64,000 nt of DNA from Martelella radicis (GTDB taxonomy: Bacteria; Pseudomonadota; Alphaproteobacteria; Rhizobiales; Rhizobiaceae), in assembly GCF_014196625.1 (NCBI RefSeq), contig NZ_JACIDZ010000016.1, positions 1-64,000 of the forward strand, given 5' to 3'. Of this stretch, positions 43,004 to 51,669 are shown one piece after another. Position numbers and translations under genes: made by a program. Under the pieces are notes generated by a model, which worked only from the letters and a program-made list of their open reading frames with translations, ran no database searches and was not told the DNA's origin. Numbering within the stretch: position 1 is the first letter of the stretch; every line of letters begins with the position of its first letter.

Positions 43004-43447
43004 TCAGCCGTCGAAGGGAATACCTGCTTTTGATCCGGTCTTGAGCTCCGCCATGCAATCGGCTCCGGCCACGTCGCAGACCTTGAGGTCATTGAGAAGC
43101 AGCCCGCCCAGAGCATCGCAGCCTTCTCCCGGCAGTTCGAACTGGCGCACCCGCATCTTCCCGGCTGGCAGAGAAAGAAAATCGAGCATGGTCAAGCGGT
43201 CGACAATACCGTCGGTGTCGAACAGCGCCACCTCGGCCTGCAGGCTGTTAATCGGCTCCGACAGGTTGTTTTCCACCAGAAAGGTGAGCTTGCAGCCATT
43301 GTCGGTCGTATCAAGCGCATTGAGCGAAATCGACAGACCTGCGGTCTCGTCGGCCGGCATCGCGGCATCGCTGGCGGCAGTGTCCTGAGCCAGCAGCGGC
43401 TGCGACATGACGAAAAGCGCGGCGGCGGCGCATGGGAAAATTTTCAT
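43004..43447 (-). CDS. Small secreted protein of unknown function
   Basis: A 147-residue protein with an N-terminal signal (MKIFPCAAAALFVMSQPLLA) probably cleaved at residue 20, and four cysteines in the mature chain (NGCKLTF, GEGCDAL, KVCDVAG, ADCMAEL) that could make two disulfides. The body is beta-rich (LSISLNALDTTDN, LTFLVENNLSEPINSLQAEVALFD). It immediately precedes the TonB-like gene on the same strand (66-base gap) and is divergent from the haem operon, hinting at envelope function. I do not recognise a named family. Confidence 0.75.
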   Translation of the reverse strand: MKIFPCAAAALFVMSQPLLAQDTAASDAAMPADETAGLSISLNALDTTDNGCKLTFLVENNLSEPINSLQAEVALFDTDGIVDRLTMLDFLSLPAGKMRVRQFELPGEGCDALGGLLLNDLKVCDVAGADCMAELKTGSKAGIPFDG

Positions 43448-43543
43448 TTCTCAAATCTCCGGCGGTTTCAGATCGGAAGTAAGGGGCAACACGCAGGGTG
43501 CTCCGTGACGCGTCATCCTACCGCTCACTTCGGAAAACGTCTA

Positions 43544-43572
43544 TTGCGTGGATAGACAAAGGTGACTAATAG
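43544..43572 (+). promoter_or_regulatory. Candidate promoter of the haem operon
   Basis: TTGCGT (43544-43549) and TAATAG (43567-43572) are separated by 17 bases. The -10 is inside the IRO-like box, so a repressor there would block RNA polymerase. Consensus match only. Confidence 0.45.
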
Positions 43573-43577
43573 AGTCA
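43563..43577. promoter_or_regulatory. IRO-box-like operator (RirA-type) before hmuP
   Basis: TGA-CTAATAGAG-TCA has the TGA-N9-TCA form of the IRO box bound by the iron-responsive repressor RirA in Rhizobiaceae (established in that group). It overlaps the candidate -10 of the haem operon, as expected for iron repression. RirA itself is not in the window. Confidence 0.6.
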
Positions 43578-43636
43578 ACTTATAAAACCGGATTCGAAGA
43601 TTCAAGTTTTAACACGAGAAGACAATATCGATCAGG

Positions 43637-43804
43637 ATGAGTGACGACAAGACGACCGCACGGGCCGAGGCAAGCGAAAACAGCGCACCGGTGCTTCAAA
43701 GCGAGACGCTCTTCAAAGGCGGCAATGAGGTCATCATTCGCCACCAGGGCGCCGATTACCGCATGAAAATCACCCGCCAGGGCAAGCTTATTTTGAACAA
43801 GTAG
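43637..43804 (+). CDS. hmuP: Hemin uptake protein HmuP (HemP family)
   Basis: A 55-residue protein, MSDDKTTARAEASENSAP through to the C-terminal TRQGKLILNK. The family signature is present: SETLFKGGNEVIIRHQGADYRMKITRQGK. Members of this family help activate or tune haem-uptake genes in rhizobia (established for Bradyrhizobium HmuP). The ATG follows AGG. It is the first gene of the haem operon, ten bases before hmuS, and downstream of the IRO-like site. The small size means it is easily missed by gene callers. Confidence 0.88.
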   Translation: MSDDKTTARAEASENSAPVLQSETLFKGGNEVIIRHQGADYRMKITRQGKLILNK

Positions 43805-43814
43805 ACCAGACGAG

Positions 43815-44885
43815 ATGAGACCGATGACGACCATGACACCCGAAGAGATCCGCGCCTTTCGCCGCGACAACCCGAAAATGCGCGAGCGCGATATCGCTTC
43901 GCAGCTCGGCATTTCCGAAGCAGAACTCGTTGCCGCCGAAGTCGGCATCACGGCAACCCGCATCTCTCCCGAACCTGCCCACCTTCTGGCGCATGCCGAA
44001 GGCTTCGGCGAGATCATGGCGCTGTCGCGCAACGAGAGCGCGGTGCATGAGAAGATCGGCGTTTTCGAGAACATCAAGAACGGCAAGAAGGCCGCGATCG
44101 TGCTGGGCGAGAACATCGACCTCCGGATATTTCCGAACCGTTGGGTCCACGCCTTCGCCGTGACCAAGACGGATGACGAGGGCCATGAAAAGCTGAGCCT
44201 GCAGTATTTCGATGCCAGCGGCGCGGCCGTGTTCAAGCTGCACTGGCGTCCGAAATCCAATGTCGAGGCCTATCGCGCCTTCGTCGAGGCCCACAAGCTT
44301 GATGACGACAGCCAGGCGATCGAGACAGGCGAGATCAAGGCCCACGACGCAGACCACGCCCGAGACCCTCAGGCCGTCGATGTCGAACTCTTGCGCGACC
44401 GCTGGACGGCGCTGACCGACACGCATCAGTTCTTCGGCATGCTGAATGACTTGAAGGTCCACCGCCAGACGGCGATTTCGACGGTCGGCGACGACTACGC
44501 CTTCCGCCTTGCCGATGATGCGGTCGGCACGATGCTGCACGGCGCATCGAAGATCGAAGACCTGCCGATCATGGCCTTTGTTTCCAACAACGGCATCGTG
44601 CAAATCCATTCCGGCCCGGTGAAGAAGATCGTCGAGATGGGACCGTGGATCAACGTCATGGACCCGACCTTCCATCTTCATCTGCGCCGCGACCACATTG
44701 CCGAAACCTGGCTGGTGCGCAAGCCGACGAGCGACGGCCATGTGACCTCGGTCGAGGCCTTCAATGCGGCAGGCGAGATGATCATCCAGTTCTTCGGCAA
44801 GCGCCTCGAGGGCTATGCCGAACGCCCGGCCTGGCGCGAACTTGCCGAAAGCCTGCCGCGCCACAGCGAAACCGCAGCCGCCTGA
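43815..44885 (+). CDS. hmuS: Haem-degrading/haem-trafficking protein HmuS
   Basis: A 356-residue cytoplasmic protein of the HemS/HmuS/ChuX-like family, made of two related halves. Landmarks: NPKMRERDIASQLGISEAELVAAEVG at the N-terminus, GVFENIKNGKKAAIVLGENIDLRIFP in the first half, and NNGIVQIHSGPVKKIVEMGPWINVMDPTFHLHL in the second, which includes the haem-contact region. It releases or degrades haem that has entered the cell. The ATG at 43815 is used here; a second at 43824 (MTTMTPEE) is possible. It lies between hmuP and hmuT, eight bases before the latter. Confidence 0.93.
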   Translation: MRPMTTMTPEEIRAFRRDNPKMRERDIASQLGISEAELVAAEVGITATRISPEPAHLLAHAEGFGEIMALSRNESAVHEKIGVFENIKNGKKAAIVLGENIDLRIFPNRWVHAFAVTKTDDEGHEKLSLQYFDASGAAVFKLHWRPKSNVEAYRAFVEAHKLDDDSQAIETGEIKAHDADHARDPQAVDVELLRDRWTALTDTHQFFGMLNDLKVHRQTAISTVGDDYAFRLADDAVGTMLHGASKIEDLPIMAFVSNNGIVQIHSGPVKKIVEMGPWINVMDPTFHLHLRRDHIAETWLVRKPTSDGHVTSVEAFNAAGEMIIQFFGKRLEGYAERPAWRELAESLPRHSETAAA

Positions 44886-44893
44886 GGAGAACC

Positions 44894-45775
44894 ATGTCTG
44901 CCATCTCATCCGCGCTCAAAACCGCGCCCCTCCTCGCCGGCTTGCTTCTGGCCGGCGCCACGACGGCATCCGCCGTCGAGCCGCTTGACGACACGTCGGC
45001 CATCGTCACCATCGGCGGCTCGGTCACCGAGATCGTCTATGCGCTCGGCGCAGGCGATGCCGTGATCGGCCGCGATACGACCAGCACCTATCCGCCGGAA
45101 GCGCTCGCGCTGCCCGATATCGGCTATATGCGCCAGCTCTCGCCGGAAGGCATTCTCTCCGTCAATCCGTCCGCGATCATCAGCATCGAAGGGGCCGGTC
45201 CGCCGGAAACCATGGAGGTGATGGAGAAGGCCGATGTCGACCTCGCCTTCGTGCCGGAGGACTATAGCCGCGACGGCATCATCGAGAAGGTCACGACCAT
45301 CGGCAAGCTGCTTGGCCGTGAGGACCAAGCCCAGACCCTCGCTGATGAGATTGCGGCGGAGCTGGATCCGGTTCTCGCCAAAAACGCCGCCCGCGATCCC
45401 GAAGAGACGAAAAGCGCGATCTTCATCCTCAGCCTGCGCGGCGGCAAGGTGATGGGCTCCGGCACGGGCACGGCCGCCAATGGCGTGATCGAAGCCGCAG
45501 GTCTTGAAAACGCCTTTGGTGATTTTGCCGGCTACAAGACGCTGTCCGATGAAGCCGTGATCGAGGCTGCCCCCGATGTCATCCTGCTGATGGATGGCGC
45601 TGCCGGAAATCATGTGCCGAAAAACGAGGATATCGCATCCCAGCCGGCCCTGGCCCTGACGCCGGCTGGCGAGGCCATGGCGATCTACCGCATCGATCCG
45701 GTCGGCATGATGAATTTCGGCCCGCGCTTCGGCGAGAACCTTTCGAAGCTGACGGCGGAAATTTACGGAGACTAA
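44894..45775 (+). CDS. hmuT: Haem-binding periplasmic protein HmuT
   Basis: Periplasmic haem-binding component of the haem ABC transporter, 293 residues. A signal peptide (LLAGLLLAGATTASA) ends near residue 27. The class III binding-protein fold shows IVTIGGSVTEIVYALGAGDAVIGRDTTSTYPPEA, with the haem-ligand tyrosine probably in this STYPPEA segment, and later VIEAAPDVILLMDGAAGN. The ATG at 44894 has GAGGAGA upstream; the longer frame was rejected because it runs inside hmuS. It is followed by hmuU after seven bases. Confidence 0.94.
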   Translation: MSAISSALKTAPLLAGLLLAGATTASAVEPLDDTSAIVTIGGSVTEIVYALGAGDAVIGRDTTSTYPPEALALPDIGYMRQLSPEGILSVNPSAIISIEGAGPPETMEVMEKADVDLAFVPEDYSRDGIIEKVTTIGKLLGREDQAQTLADEIAAELDPVLAKNAARDPEETKSAIFILSLRGGKVMGSGTGTAANGVIEAAGLENAFGDFAGYKTLSDEAVIEAAPDVILLMDGAAGNHVPKNEDIASQPALALTPAGEAMAIYRIDPVGMMNFGPRFGENLSKLTAEIYGD

Positions 45776-45782
45776 GACAGGC

Positions 45783-46883
45783 ATGGTGGTGATCGACACA
45801 CTGACCTCGGCCGGAAGGCGGCTCAACTGGCGCGAAAGCGGCGACCGCTCACATGTCGCGGTCTTCACCATCATGGTGCTTGCCGTGGCCTCCGTCTTCG
45901 CGGTTCTGATCTCCGTGGCCAACGGCGCCTCGGATGCCTCGGTCTTCGATGTCGGCCGGGCGATCCTCACCGGCAATGCGGATGATGCGCTTGCCGCCCG
46001 CGACCGCATCATCGTCTTCGACATCCGCCTGCCCCGCGCCATCATGGGCTTTCTGGTGGGGGCGTCACTCGCGGTCTGCGGCACGGCCATGCAGGGCCTC
46101 TTCCGCAATCCGCTGGCGGACCCCGGCCTTGTCGGCGTCTCCGCCGGCGCCGGCCTCGGCGCGGTGGTGATGATCGTGCTTGGCGGCACGGTTGCCGCGC
46201 CGCTGACCAATCTTCTGGGCTTTTACGCCCTGCCCGCCGCCGCATTTCTCGGCGGGCTGGCGACGACGCTGATTCTCTACCGGATCGCGACCCGGCACGG
46301 GCAGACCTCGGTCGCCACCATGTTGCTCGCCGGCATCGCGCTTTCGGCGCTTGCGGGCGCGGCCACGGGTTTTCTCGTCTATCTTGCCAATGACCAGCAA
46401 TTGCGCGACCTGACCTTCTGGTCGATGGGATCGCTTGCGGGCGCGACCTGGACCAAGATCTGGGCGATCGCGCCGATCATGCTGGCGGCCTTCGCCGTTC
46501 TGCCCTTCATGGCGCGCGGGCTCAACGCCATCACGCTCGGCGAGGCAACGGCCTATCACATCGGCATTCCCGTGCAGCGGCTGAAGAACATTACCATTGT
46601 CGCGGTGGCGGCCGCGACCGGCGCGGGCGTTGCCGTTTCCGGCGGCATCGGCTTTGTCGGCATCGTCGTGCCGCATCTCCTGCGCCTCGTCATCGGCCCG
46701 GACCATCGCTACCTTCTGCCGGCCTCCGCCCTTCTCGGCGGCGCGCTTCTGGTGCTGGCCGATCTGTTCGCGCGCACCATCGTCGCGCCCGCCGAACTGC
46801 CGATCGGCATCATCACCGCAACCGCCGGCGGCCCCTTCTTCCTGTGGATCCTCTTGAAGAACCGCTCGCGCCTCAATCTGTGA
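45783..46883 (+). CDS. hmuU: Haem ABC transporter permease HmuU
   Basis: FecCD-type permease of 366 residues with about ten hydrophobic segments. Landmarks: RLPRAIMGFLVGASLAVCGTAMQGLFRNPLADPGLVGVSAGA and SGGIGFVGIVVPHLLRLVIGPDHRYLLP, the coupling region for the ATPase. It moves haem across the inner membrane. It starts seven bases after hmuT and is followed by hmuV after four. Confidence 0.95.
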   Translation: MVVIDTLTSAGRRLNWRESGDRSHVAVFTIMVLAVASVFAVLISVANGASDASVFDVGRAILTGNADDALAARDRIIVFDIRLPRAIMGFLVGASLAVCGTAMQGLFRNPLADPGLVGVSAGAGLGAVVMIVLGGTVAAPLTNLLGFYALPAAAFLGGLATTLILYRIATRHGQTSVATMLLAGIALSALAGAATGFLVYLANDQQLRDLTFWSMGSLAGATWTKIWAIAPIMLAAFAVLPFMARGLNAITLGEATAYHIGIPVQRLKNITIVAVAAATGAGVAVSGGIGFVGIVVPHLLRLVIGPDHRYLLPASALLGGALLVLADLFARTIVAPAELPIGIITATAGGPFFLWILLKNRSRLNL

Positions 46884-46887
46884 CCGC

Positions 46888-47682
46888 ATGACCATGATCA
46901 CCACCTCCCGGATCTCCGTGGCGCTTTCGGGCCGCCCGGTCCTCAACGACGTTTCGCTCGAGGCGCGCGCCGGCCAACTGACAGCCATCTGCGGCCCGAA
47001 CGGCTCCGGCAAGACGACAACGCTGAAGGCGATCTCCGGCGACCTGAAGCCCGGGAGCGGCAATGTCGCCATCAACGGCGCGGATATCGCAGCGCTTGCG
47101 CCCTGGCAGCTTGCGGAACTGCGCGGCGTGCTGCCACAGGCGTCCAACCTCGCCTTCCCCTTCACCGTGACCGAAGTGCTGCGCATGGGGCTTTCCGGCC
47201 GCAGCCACCGCGCAGGCGAAGCCGACCGGCAGACCATGGCCAGGGCCCTGAAGGCCGTCGATCTCAACGGCTTCGAGGGTCGCTTCTATCAGGAGCTTTC
47301 CGGCGGCGAGCAGCAGCGCGTCCAGCTTGCCCGCGTGTTGTGCCAGATCGAGGCGCCGGTCGCCGACGGCGCGCCGCGCTGGCTGCTCCTCGACGAGCCG
47401 GTGGCAAGCCTCGACATTCTCCACCAGTTGGCGATCATGCGCCTTGCGCAGAGTTTCTGCCGCGCCGGCGGCGGCGTCATCGCCGTCATGCACGATCTCA
47501 ACCTGACGGCGCTTTTCGCCGACCGGATCGTCCTGATGAAGGATGGAAGCGTGGCGGCTGCCGGTACGCCAAAGGATGTGCTGACCGACGATAATCTCTA
47601 CGCCGTCTTCGGCGCACGGCTTTCCGTCAACCAGACGCCAACGGACGGCACGACCTTCGTCCTGCCGCACAGCGCGCTTTGA
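46888..47682 (+). CDS. hmuV: Haem ABC transporter ATPase HmuV
   Basis: ATP-binding subunit of the haem importer, 264 residues. Walker A GPNGSGKTT is near residue 36, the signature LSGGEQQRVQLAR near 133, Walker B WLLLDEPVASLD and the switch histidine in AVMHDLNLTA. Last gene of the hmuPSTUV operon; rsmD lies tail to tail four bases away. The outer-membrane receptor (hmuR) is not in this window. Confidence 0.95.
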   Translation: MTMITTSRISVALSGRPVLNDVSLEARAGQLTAICGPNGSGKTTTLKAISGDLKPGSGNVAINGADIAALAPWQLAELRGVLPQASNLAFPFTVTEVLRMGLSGRSHRAGEADRQTMARALKAVDLNGFEGRFYQELSGGEQQRVQLARVLCQIEAPVADGAPRWLLLDEPVASLDILHQLAIMRLAQSFCRAGGGVIAVMHDLNLTALFADRIVLMKDGSVAAAGTPKDVLTDDNLYAVFGARLSVNQTPTDGTTFVLPHSAL

Positions 47683-47686
47683 AAGC

Positions 47687-48244
47687 CTAGGGCTGGTACC
47701 GGTAGAAATGCATGCGCGTATCGCCGAATTCGCGCTCTTCGATCGCAGCGAATGTCGACGGAAGCGCAGGGCTGACTTCGTCCGTCTCTTCCAGAATGAC
47801 GAGCGCATCCGGTTTCAACCAGCCGCCCTCTCCGGCCGCCGCAATCGCTTTTTCGCCGAGCCCCTTACCATAGGGCGGGTCGGCAAACAGCAGATCATAG
47901 GGCTCCAGCTTGCCGACGCTGCCGAGCTTCGTTGCATCCCGTCGCATGATGCGGGTGCGGCCTTGAAGCCCGAGCGCTTCGATATTGGACCAGAGCAGCC
48001 CTCGGCCCTCGACGCTGTTTTCCACGAAGAGTGCTGCCCGGGCGCCGCGCGACAGGGCTTCAAGCCCGACCGCGCCGGTGCCTGCGAACAGTTCCAGTAG
48101 CCGCGCGCCCTCAACGGCGTCTGGATATGCATGCGCCAGAATGTTGAACAGGCTTTCGCGGGTGCGATCCGTCGTCGGCCTTATCTCAGAGGTCTTTGGA
48201 GCTGCGAGCGTGCGCCCGCGAAACTCACCGCCGACGATCCGCAT
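47687..48244 (-). CDS. rsmD: 16S rRNA (guanine966-N2)-methyltransferase RsmD
   Basis: SAM-dependent methyltransferase of 185 residues that modifies G966 of 16S rRNA. The N-terminus MRIVGGEFRGRTLAAP is family-typical, LLELFAGTGAVGLEALSRGA is the SAM-binding motif I, and LLFADPPYGKG is the NPPY-like catalytic motif. The ATG at 48244 overlaps the end of rluB by 20 bases; the longer upstream frame was rejected since it lies in the rluB tail. rluB-rsmD order is common in rhizobia. Confidence 0.95.
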   Translation of the reverse strand: MRIVGGEFRGRTLAAPKTSEIRPTTDRTRESLFNILAHAYPDAVEGARLLELFAGTGAVGLEALSRGARAALFVENSVEGRGLLWSNIEALGLQGRTRIMRRDATKLGSVGKLEPYDLLFADPPYGKGLGEKAIAAAGEGGWLKPDALVILEETDEVSPALPSTFAAIEEREFGDTRMHFYRYQP

Positions 48245-49730
48245 TGCCCCTAGGCCCCTTGCCGCCTGCGCCACCGCGTGGCCGGTTATTTCCCTCCGGC
48301 TTGCCACGCTTGCCGTTGTCGGGACGTGCGGCGCGCTTGTCGCCCGAAGGACGCCCACCTGCCGGGCGGCCTTCACCGCGCGGAGGCCGGCCTTCACCGG
48401 CTGGACGCTTCGGCCCGGAGAAACGCTTCTCGCTACCGGCCGCCGCATCGCCCTCGGCGCGCGGCTTGCGCGGTCCCTTGGCGAAACCGCCGCCGGGTTT
48501 GCCGCCGGAAGGCTTGGCGCCGCCCCTCGGTCCCTTGCCGCCTGCCGGGCGCGCGCCGCGCGGGCTGTCGCCCTCGTCGCGGCGGCGTGAATCCTTGCGG
48601 GCGTCGCGGCGGGCATCCTCACGGGCCTTGTCCTCGGCCTTCTTCTTGGCCTTCGGACCGAGCGGACGGGCGCCCGACGCCATCCACACATTGGCGGAGC
48701 GGGTATTGCGCTCGACATCGCGGATGGGCTTTTCCTCGCCCTTGCGCTTGGTATCGAGCCGGTCGCGGCCGCGTTCGGCGCGCTCCTGCCGGTCAAGCTT
48801 TTCCCGGCGCGGCGCCCGCTTCGGCGCTTCGGCCTCAGCCGGCTTCGGCACGGCGGCCTCGCCGTCATGGTAAAGCGGCGCGTCGAAATTGGCGCCGGCT
48901 TCCTCGATCAGGCGGGGCCCGAGCTGTTCGCGCAGCGTGCGGCCGCGCACTTCCAGCACATTGCCCTCGGCAAGCTCGCCCAACTGGAAAGGTCCGTAGG
49001 AAATGCGGATCAGGCGGGAGACTTCGAGACCGAGCGCGCCGAGCACGTTCTTGATCTCGCGGTTCTTGCCTTCGCGCAGCCCCATGGTGATCCAGACATT
49101 GGATCCCTGCTCGCGGTCCAGCGTCGCGTCGATCGCGCCGTAGAGCACGCCGTCAACGGCAATGCCGTCTTTCAGCTTGTCGAGGTCCTCCTGCGTGATC
49201 CGGCCGTGGGCGCGCACGCGGTAGCGGCGCAGCCAGCCGGTCGCCGGCAGTTCCAGAACGCGGGCCAGGCCGCCGTCATTGGTCAGGAGAAGAAGACCCT
49301 CGGTGTTGATGTCGAGGCGGCCGATCGAGATGACGCGCGGCAGGTCCTTCGGCAGCTTTTCGAAGACCGTCGGCCGGCCTTCGGGATCGGAATTGGTGGT
49401 CACGAGGCCGCCGGGCTTGTGATAGATCCACAGCCGCGTGCGCTCGATGCCGCGAATTTCCTCGCCATCGACCTCGATCTTGTCGGCAAGCGTCACGTTC
49501 AGAGCCGGGCTTTCGAGCGTCTTGCCGTTGACCTTCACCCGTCCGTCGAGGATCATCCGTTCCGCGTCGCGACGCGAGGCAACGCCTGCGCGCGCCAAGA
49601 GCTTGGCGATGCGCTCCGGGGCCTGTTCTTCCGTCGCAACCTTGGGCGCGTCCTTGGCCGGCGCGGGCTTGCGGTCAGGCTTGCCCTGGGGCTTTCCGCC
49701 GCGTTTGGGGAATTTGTCTTTCTGGTTCAT
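48225..49730 (-). CDS. rluB: 23S rRNA pseudouridine synthase, RluB type, with long basic tail
   Basis: Pseudouridine synthase of the RsuA/RluB group, 501 residues, modifying 23S rRNA. An S4 RNA-binding domain (ERIAKLLARAGVASRRDAERMI, about residues 40-85) precedes the catalytic domain with Asp140 in GRLDINTEGLLLL and the NREIKNVL motif. The last 220 residues or so are a low-complexity Arg/Gly/Lys/Pro-rich tail (GGRPSGD, GGKPGGGFAKGP patterns), typical of rhizobial RluB and probably RNA-binding. The ATG at 49730 yields MNQKDKFPKRGGKP; earlier in-frame ATGs lie in the tadA region and are unlikely. It is divergent from tadA. Confidence 0.93.
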   Translation of the reverse strand: MNQKDKFPKRGGKPQGKPDRKPAPAKDAPKVATEEQAPERIAKLLARAGVASRRDAERMILDGRVKVNGKTLESPALNVTLADKIEVDGEEIRGIERTRLWIYHKPGGLVTTNSDPEGRPTVFEKLPKDLPRVISIGRLDINTEGLLLLTNDGGLARVLELPATGWLRRYRVRAHGRITQEDLDKLKDGIAVDGVLYGAIDATLDREQGSNVWITMGLREGKNREIKNVLGALGLEVSRLIRISYGPFQLGELAEGNVLEVRGRTLREQLGPRLIEEAGANFDAPLYHDGEAAVPKPAEAEAPKRAPRREKLDRQERAERGRDRLDTKRKGEEKPIRDVERNTRSANVWMASGARPLGPKAKKKAEDKAREDARRDARKDSRRRDEGDSPRGARPAGGKGPRGGAKPSGGKPGGGFAKGPRKPRAEGDAAAGSEKRFSGPKRPAGEGRPPRGEGRPAGGRPSGDKRAARPDNGKRGKPEGNNRPRGGAGGKGPRGNADRRR

Positions 49731-49830
49731 ATCGCTTTGCCTGTTGATCCCTGTCCGCCGGAACGCTTCTATTCGGGAAAGAAACGCTCTAACAGGACAG
49801 GAAGAATTGGTTAAGAGGAAACTTGTCAAA

Positions 49831-50280
49831 ATGGCCGAGCGCCTCGATTTCATGGCACTTGCGCTGGCCGAAGCCGAAAGTGCGGGCGCGCGCGGCGAGG
49901 TGCCGATCGGCGCCGTCATCGCACTTGACGGCGCGGTCATCGCCTCTGCCGGCAACCGCACGCGCGAACTGAACGATCCGACGGCCCATGCCGAAGTGCT
50001 TGCCATCCGCGCCGCCTGCGAGAGGCTCGGCTCGGAACGGCTTCCCGGCGCGCATCTCTATGTGACGCTCGAGCCCTGCGCCATGTGCGCGGCGGCGATC
50101 TCGTTCGCCCGCGTCGAACGGCTTTACTATGGCGCGGCGGACCCCAAGGGTGGCGGCGTCGATCACGGCGGCCGCTTCTTCGACCAGCCGACCTGCCATC
50201 ATCGACCGGACGTCTATTCCGGCTTTTCCGAAACCCGCGCCGCCGCGCTTCTGAAGGATTTCTTCAACGAGCGCCGATAA
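49831..50280 (+). CDS. tadA: tRNA-specific adenosine deaminase TadA
   Basis: Converts the wobble adenosine of tRNA-Arg(ACG) to inosine; 149 residues. The zinc and catalytic motifs are complete: HAE (His53, Glu55) and PCAMC (Cys83, Cys86). The ATG at 49831 follows AAGAGGAAAC. It is transcribed divergently from rluB with a 100-base gap. Convergent GNAT gene follows after three bases. Confidence 0.95.
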   Translation: MAERLDFMALALAEAESAGARGEVPIGAVIALDGAVIASAGNRTRELNDPTAHAEVLAIRAACERLGSERLPGAHLYVTLEPCAMCAAAISFARVERLYYGAADPKGGGVDHGGRFFDQPTCHHRPDVYSGFSETRAAALLKDFFNERR

Positions 50281-50283
50281 GCC

Positions 50284-50763
50284 TCACCGGCCGGCAAAGG
50301 CGGAAAGCGTCTCGTCTTCCAGCCGGTAGCGGATCCATTCGCTCTGCGGCTTGCCGCCAACCGCGTCGTAAACGCGGATCGCATCGACATTCCAGTCAAG
50401 CACGCTCCACTCCATGCGGCCGCAATTCTTCGCGACGGCGACCTCGGCGACCGCGCGCATCAGCGCCTTGCCCAGCCCGTTGCCGCGAAATTCCGGCGAC
50501 ACGTACAGGTCTTCCAGATAGATGCCGTTGCGGCCCTGCCAGGTGGAGAAGGTATAATAATAGACCGCGAAACCGGCGGGCTTGCCATCGATCTCGGCGA
50601 TCAGGCCGCCGGTCACGGAGCCATCGCCGAAGATCGCCTCGGCGAGGCCTTCCTCGGTGGTCTCGACCTTGTCCAGCGCCTTCTCGAATTCGGCCAGTTC
50701 GCAGACAAAGCGGTAGATGGTCGCGGCGTCAGCGCGCTCCGCCGGACGGATCGTGTAGGTCAT
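50284..50763 (-). CDS. GNAT family N-acetyltransferase (diamine-acetyltransferase-like)
   Basis: A 159-residue GNAT protein with acetyl-CoA-binding motif A as LYVSPEFRGNGLGKALM and motif B near WSVLDWNVDAIRVYDAVGG. The beginning TIRPAERADAATIYRFVCELAEFEK and YYYTFSTWQGRNGIYLEDLYV resemble spermidine/spermine or thialysine acetyltransferases. The substrate is inferred, not shown. It lies 21 bases after the lipoprotein gene and convergent with tadA. Confidence 0.88.
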   Translation of the reverse strand: MTYTIRPAERADAATIYRFVCELAEFEKALDKVETTEEGLAEAIFGDGSVTGGLIAEIDGKPAGFAVYYYTFSTWQGRNGIYLEDLYVSPEFRGNGLGKALMRAVAEVAVAKNCGRMEWSVLDWNVDAIRVYDAVGGKPQSEWIRYRLEDETLSAFAGR

Positions 50764-50784
50764 CGTATCCCCTCGAAATAAGTC

Positions 50785-51447
50785 CTACTGGCCGGCGTTC
50801 TTCGATGATTCGAGGAAGTCGTCCGTCTTGCCGCTGTTGCAGTTCAGGAACAGGAAGCAGCGGTCCGGGTCCTTGCCCTCGGCCAGCTTCTGGCGGCGGC
50901 GTTCCTTGGCGCGCTCGGGCTCGCCGAGATCGCTCAGCGCGTCCGGGCTGGATGGCGTGCGATATTCCTCGGGCGGATCGATCAGGTAACGCCGCTGGCT
51001 GATGTCGATTGAATTGGCTTCGGCGCGCGCCTTGCGGAAGGCCTCAAGCTGTTCCTTCTCGGTCAACTGTCCCGAACCACTGCCGACAAGCGGCGACTTG
51101 TAGAACGGGTTGTCCTCATTGTCCTCGATTTCCTGATAAACGCGTTCGCGCTGCTCTTCCGGCGATTCGATCCAGTTCGGATTATCGGCTGAGGCCACCG
51201 ACTTCTGCGGCGGCACCAGCGTCCGGCCGGCAGTGCTGCTGGTCGGCTTGACCAGTTCGGGACGCGGCTCGTAATCGATATCGGGCTGATCGGGATTGAT
51301 CACCAGAACGGCTTCGCCGAGATCCTCGACAAGCTGGGTTGTGGCGGATGTGCCGGTTCCGTAGGTCGGCGCACTGATGCAGGAGGCGAGCGACGCAACG
51401 CCCGCCAGGGCGAGTGCGATTTTCATCGAACGGGGAACAAAAGTCAT
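50785..51447 (-). CDS. Putative lipoprotein of unknown function
   Basis: A 220-residue predicted lipoprotein. The signal is KIALALAGVASLASC with the lipobox ending in Cys23. The mature part is hydrophilic and partly disordered, rich in Glu, Pro and Ser (PTSSTAGRTLVPPQ, DDFLESSKN), with two cysteines near the end (RCFLFLNCN). A second ATG at 51426 (MKIALAL) is also possible. It is downstream of ileS on the same strand with a 256-base gap containing a hairpin at 51670-51691. I do not recognise the family. Confidence 0.7.
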   Translation of the reverse strand: MTFVPRSMKIALALAGVASLASCISAPTYGTGTSATTQLVEDLGEAVLVINPDQPDIDYEPRPELVKPTSSTAGRTLVPPQKSVASADNPNWIESPEEQRERVYQEIEDNEDNPFYKSPLVGSGSGQLTEKEQLEAFRKARAEANSIDISQRRYLIDPPEEYRTPSSPDALSDLGEPERAKERRRQKLAEGKDPDRCFLFLNCNSGKTDDFLESSKNAGQ

Positions 51448-51669
51448 GCGCTCTACTACCACTCCTTCGATCGCCAGGCGGCCGTTGAAACCGCAAGGTG
51501 ATCTCGTTCTTTCCTTGACGCGCCCGGACGGAGACCGGTATCCGCGTTCCAGCACCGCTGGGCCATTCAACTCTTAAGGCAATCCGCCATCATTCGACGA
51601 CAAATCCGGCGAAAACGCGACATTCCTACCGCAGAACGGCCGTTTTCGCAATTCGCCCTGAAAATTGCA

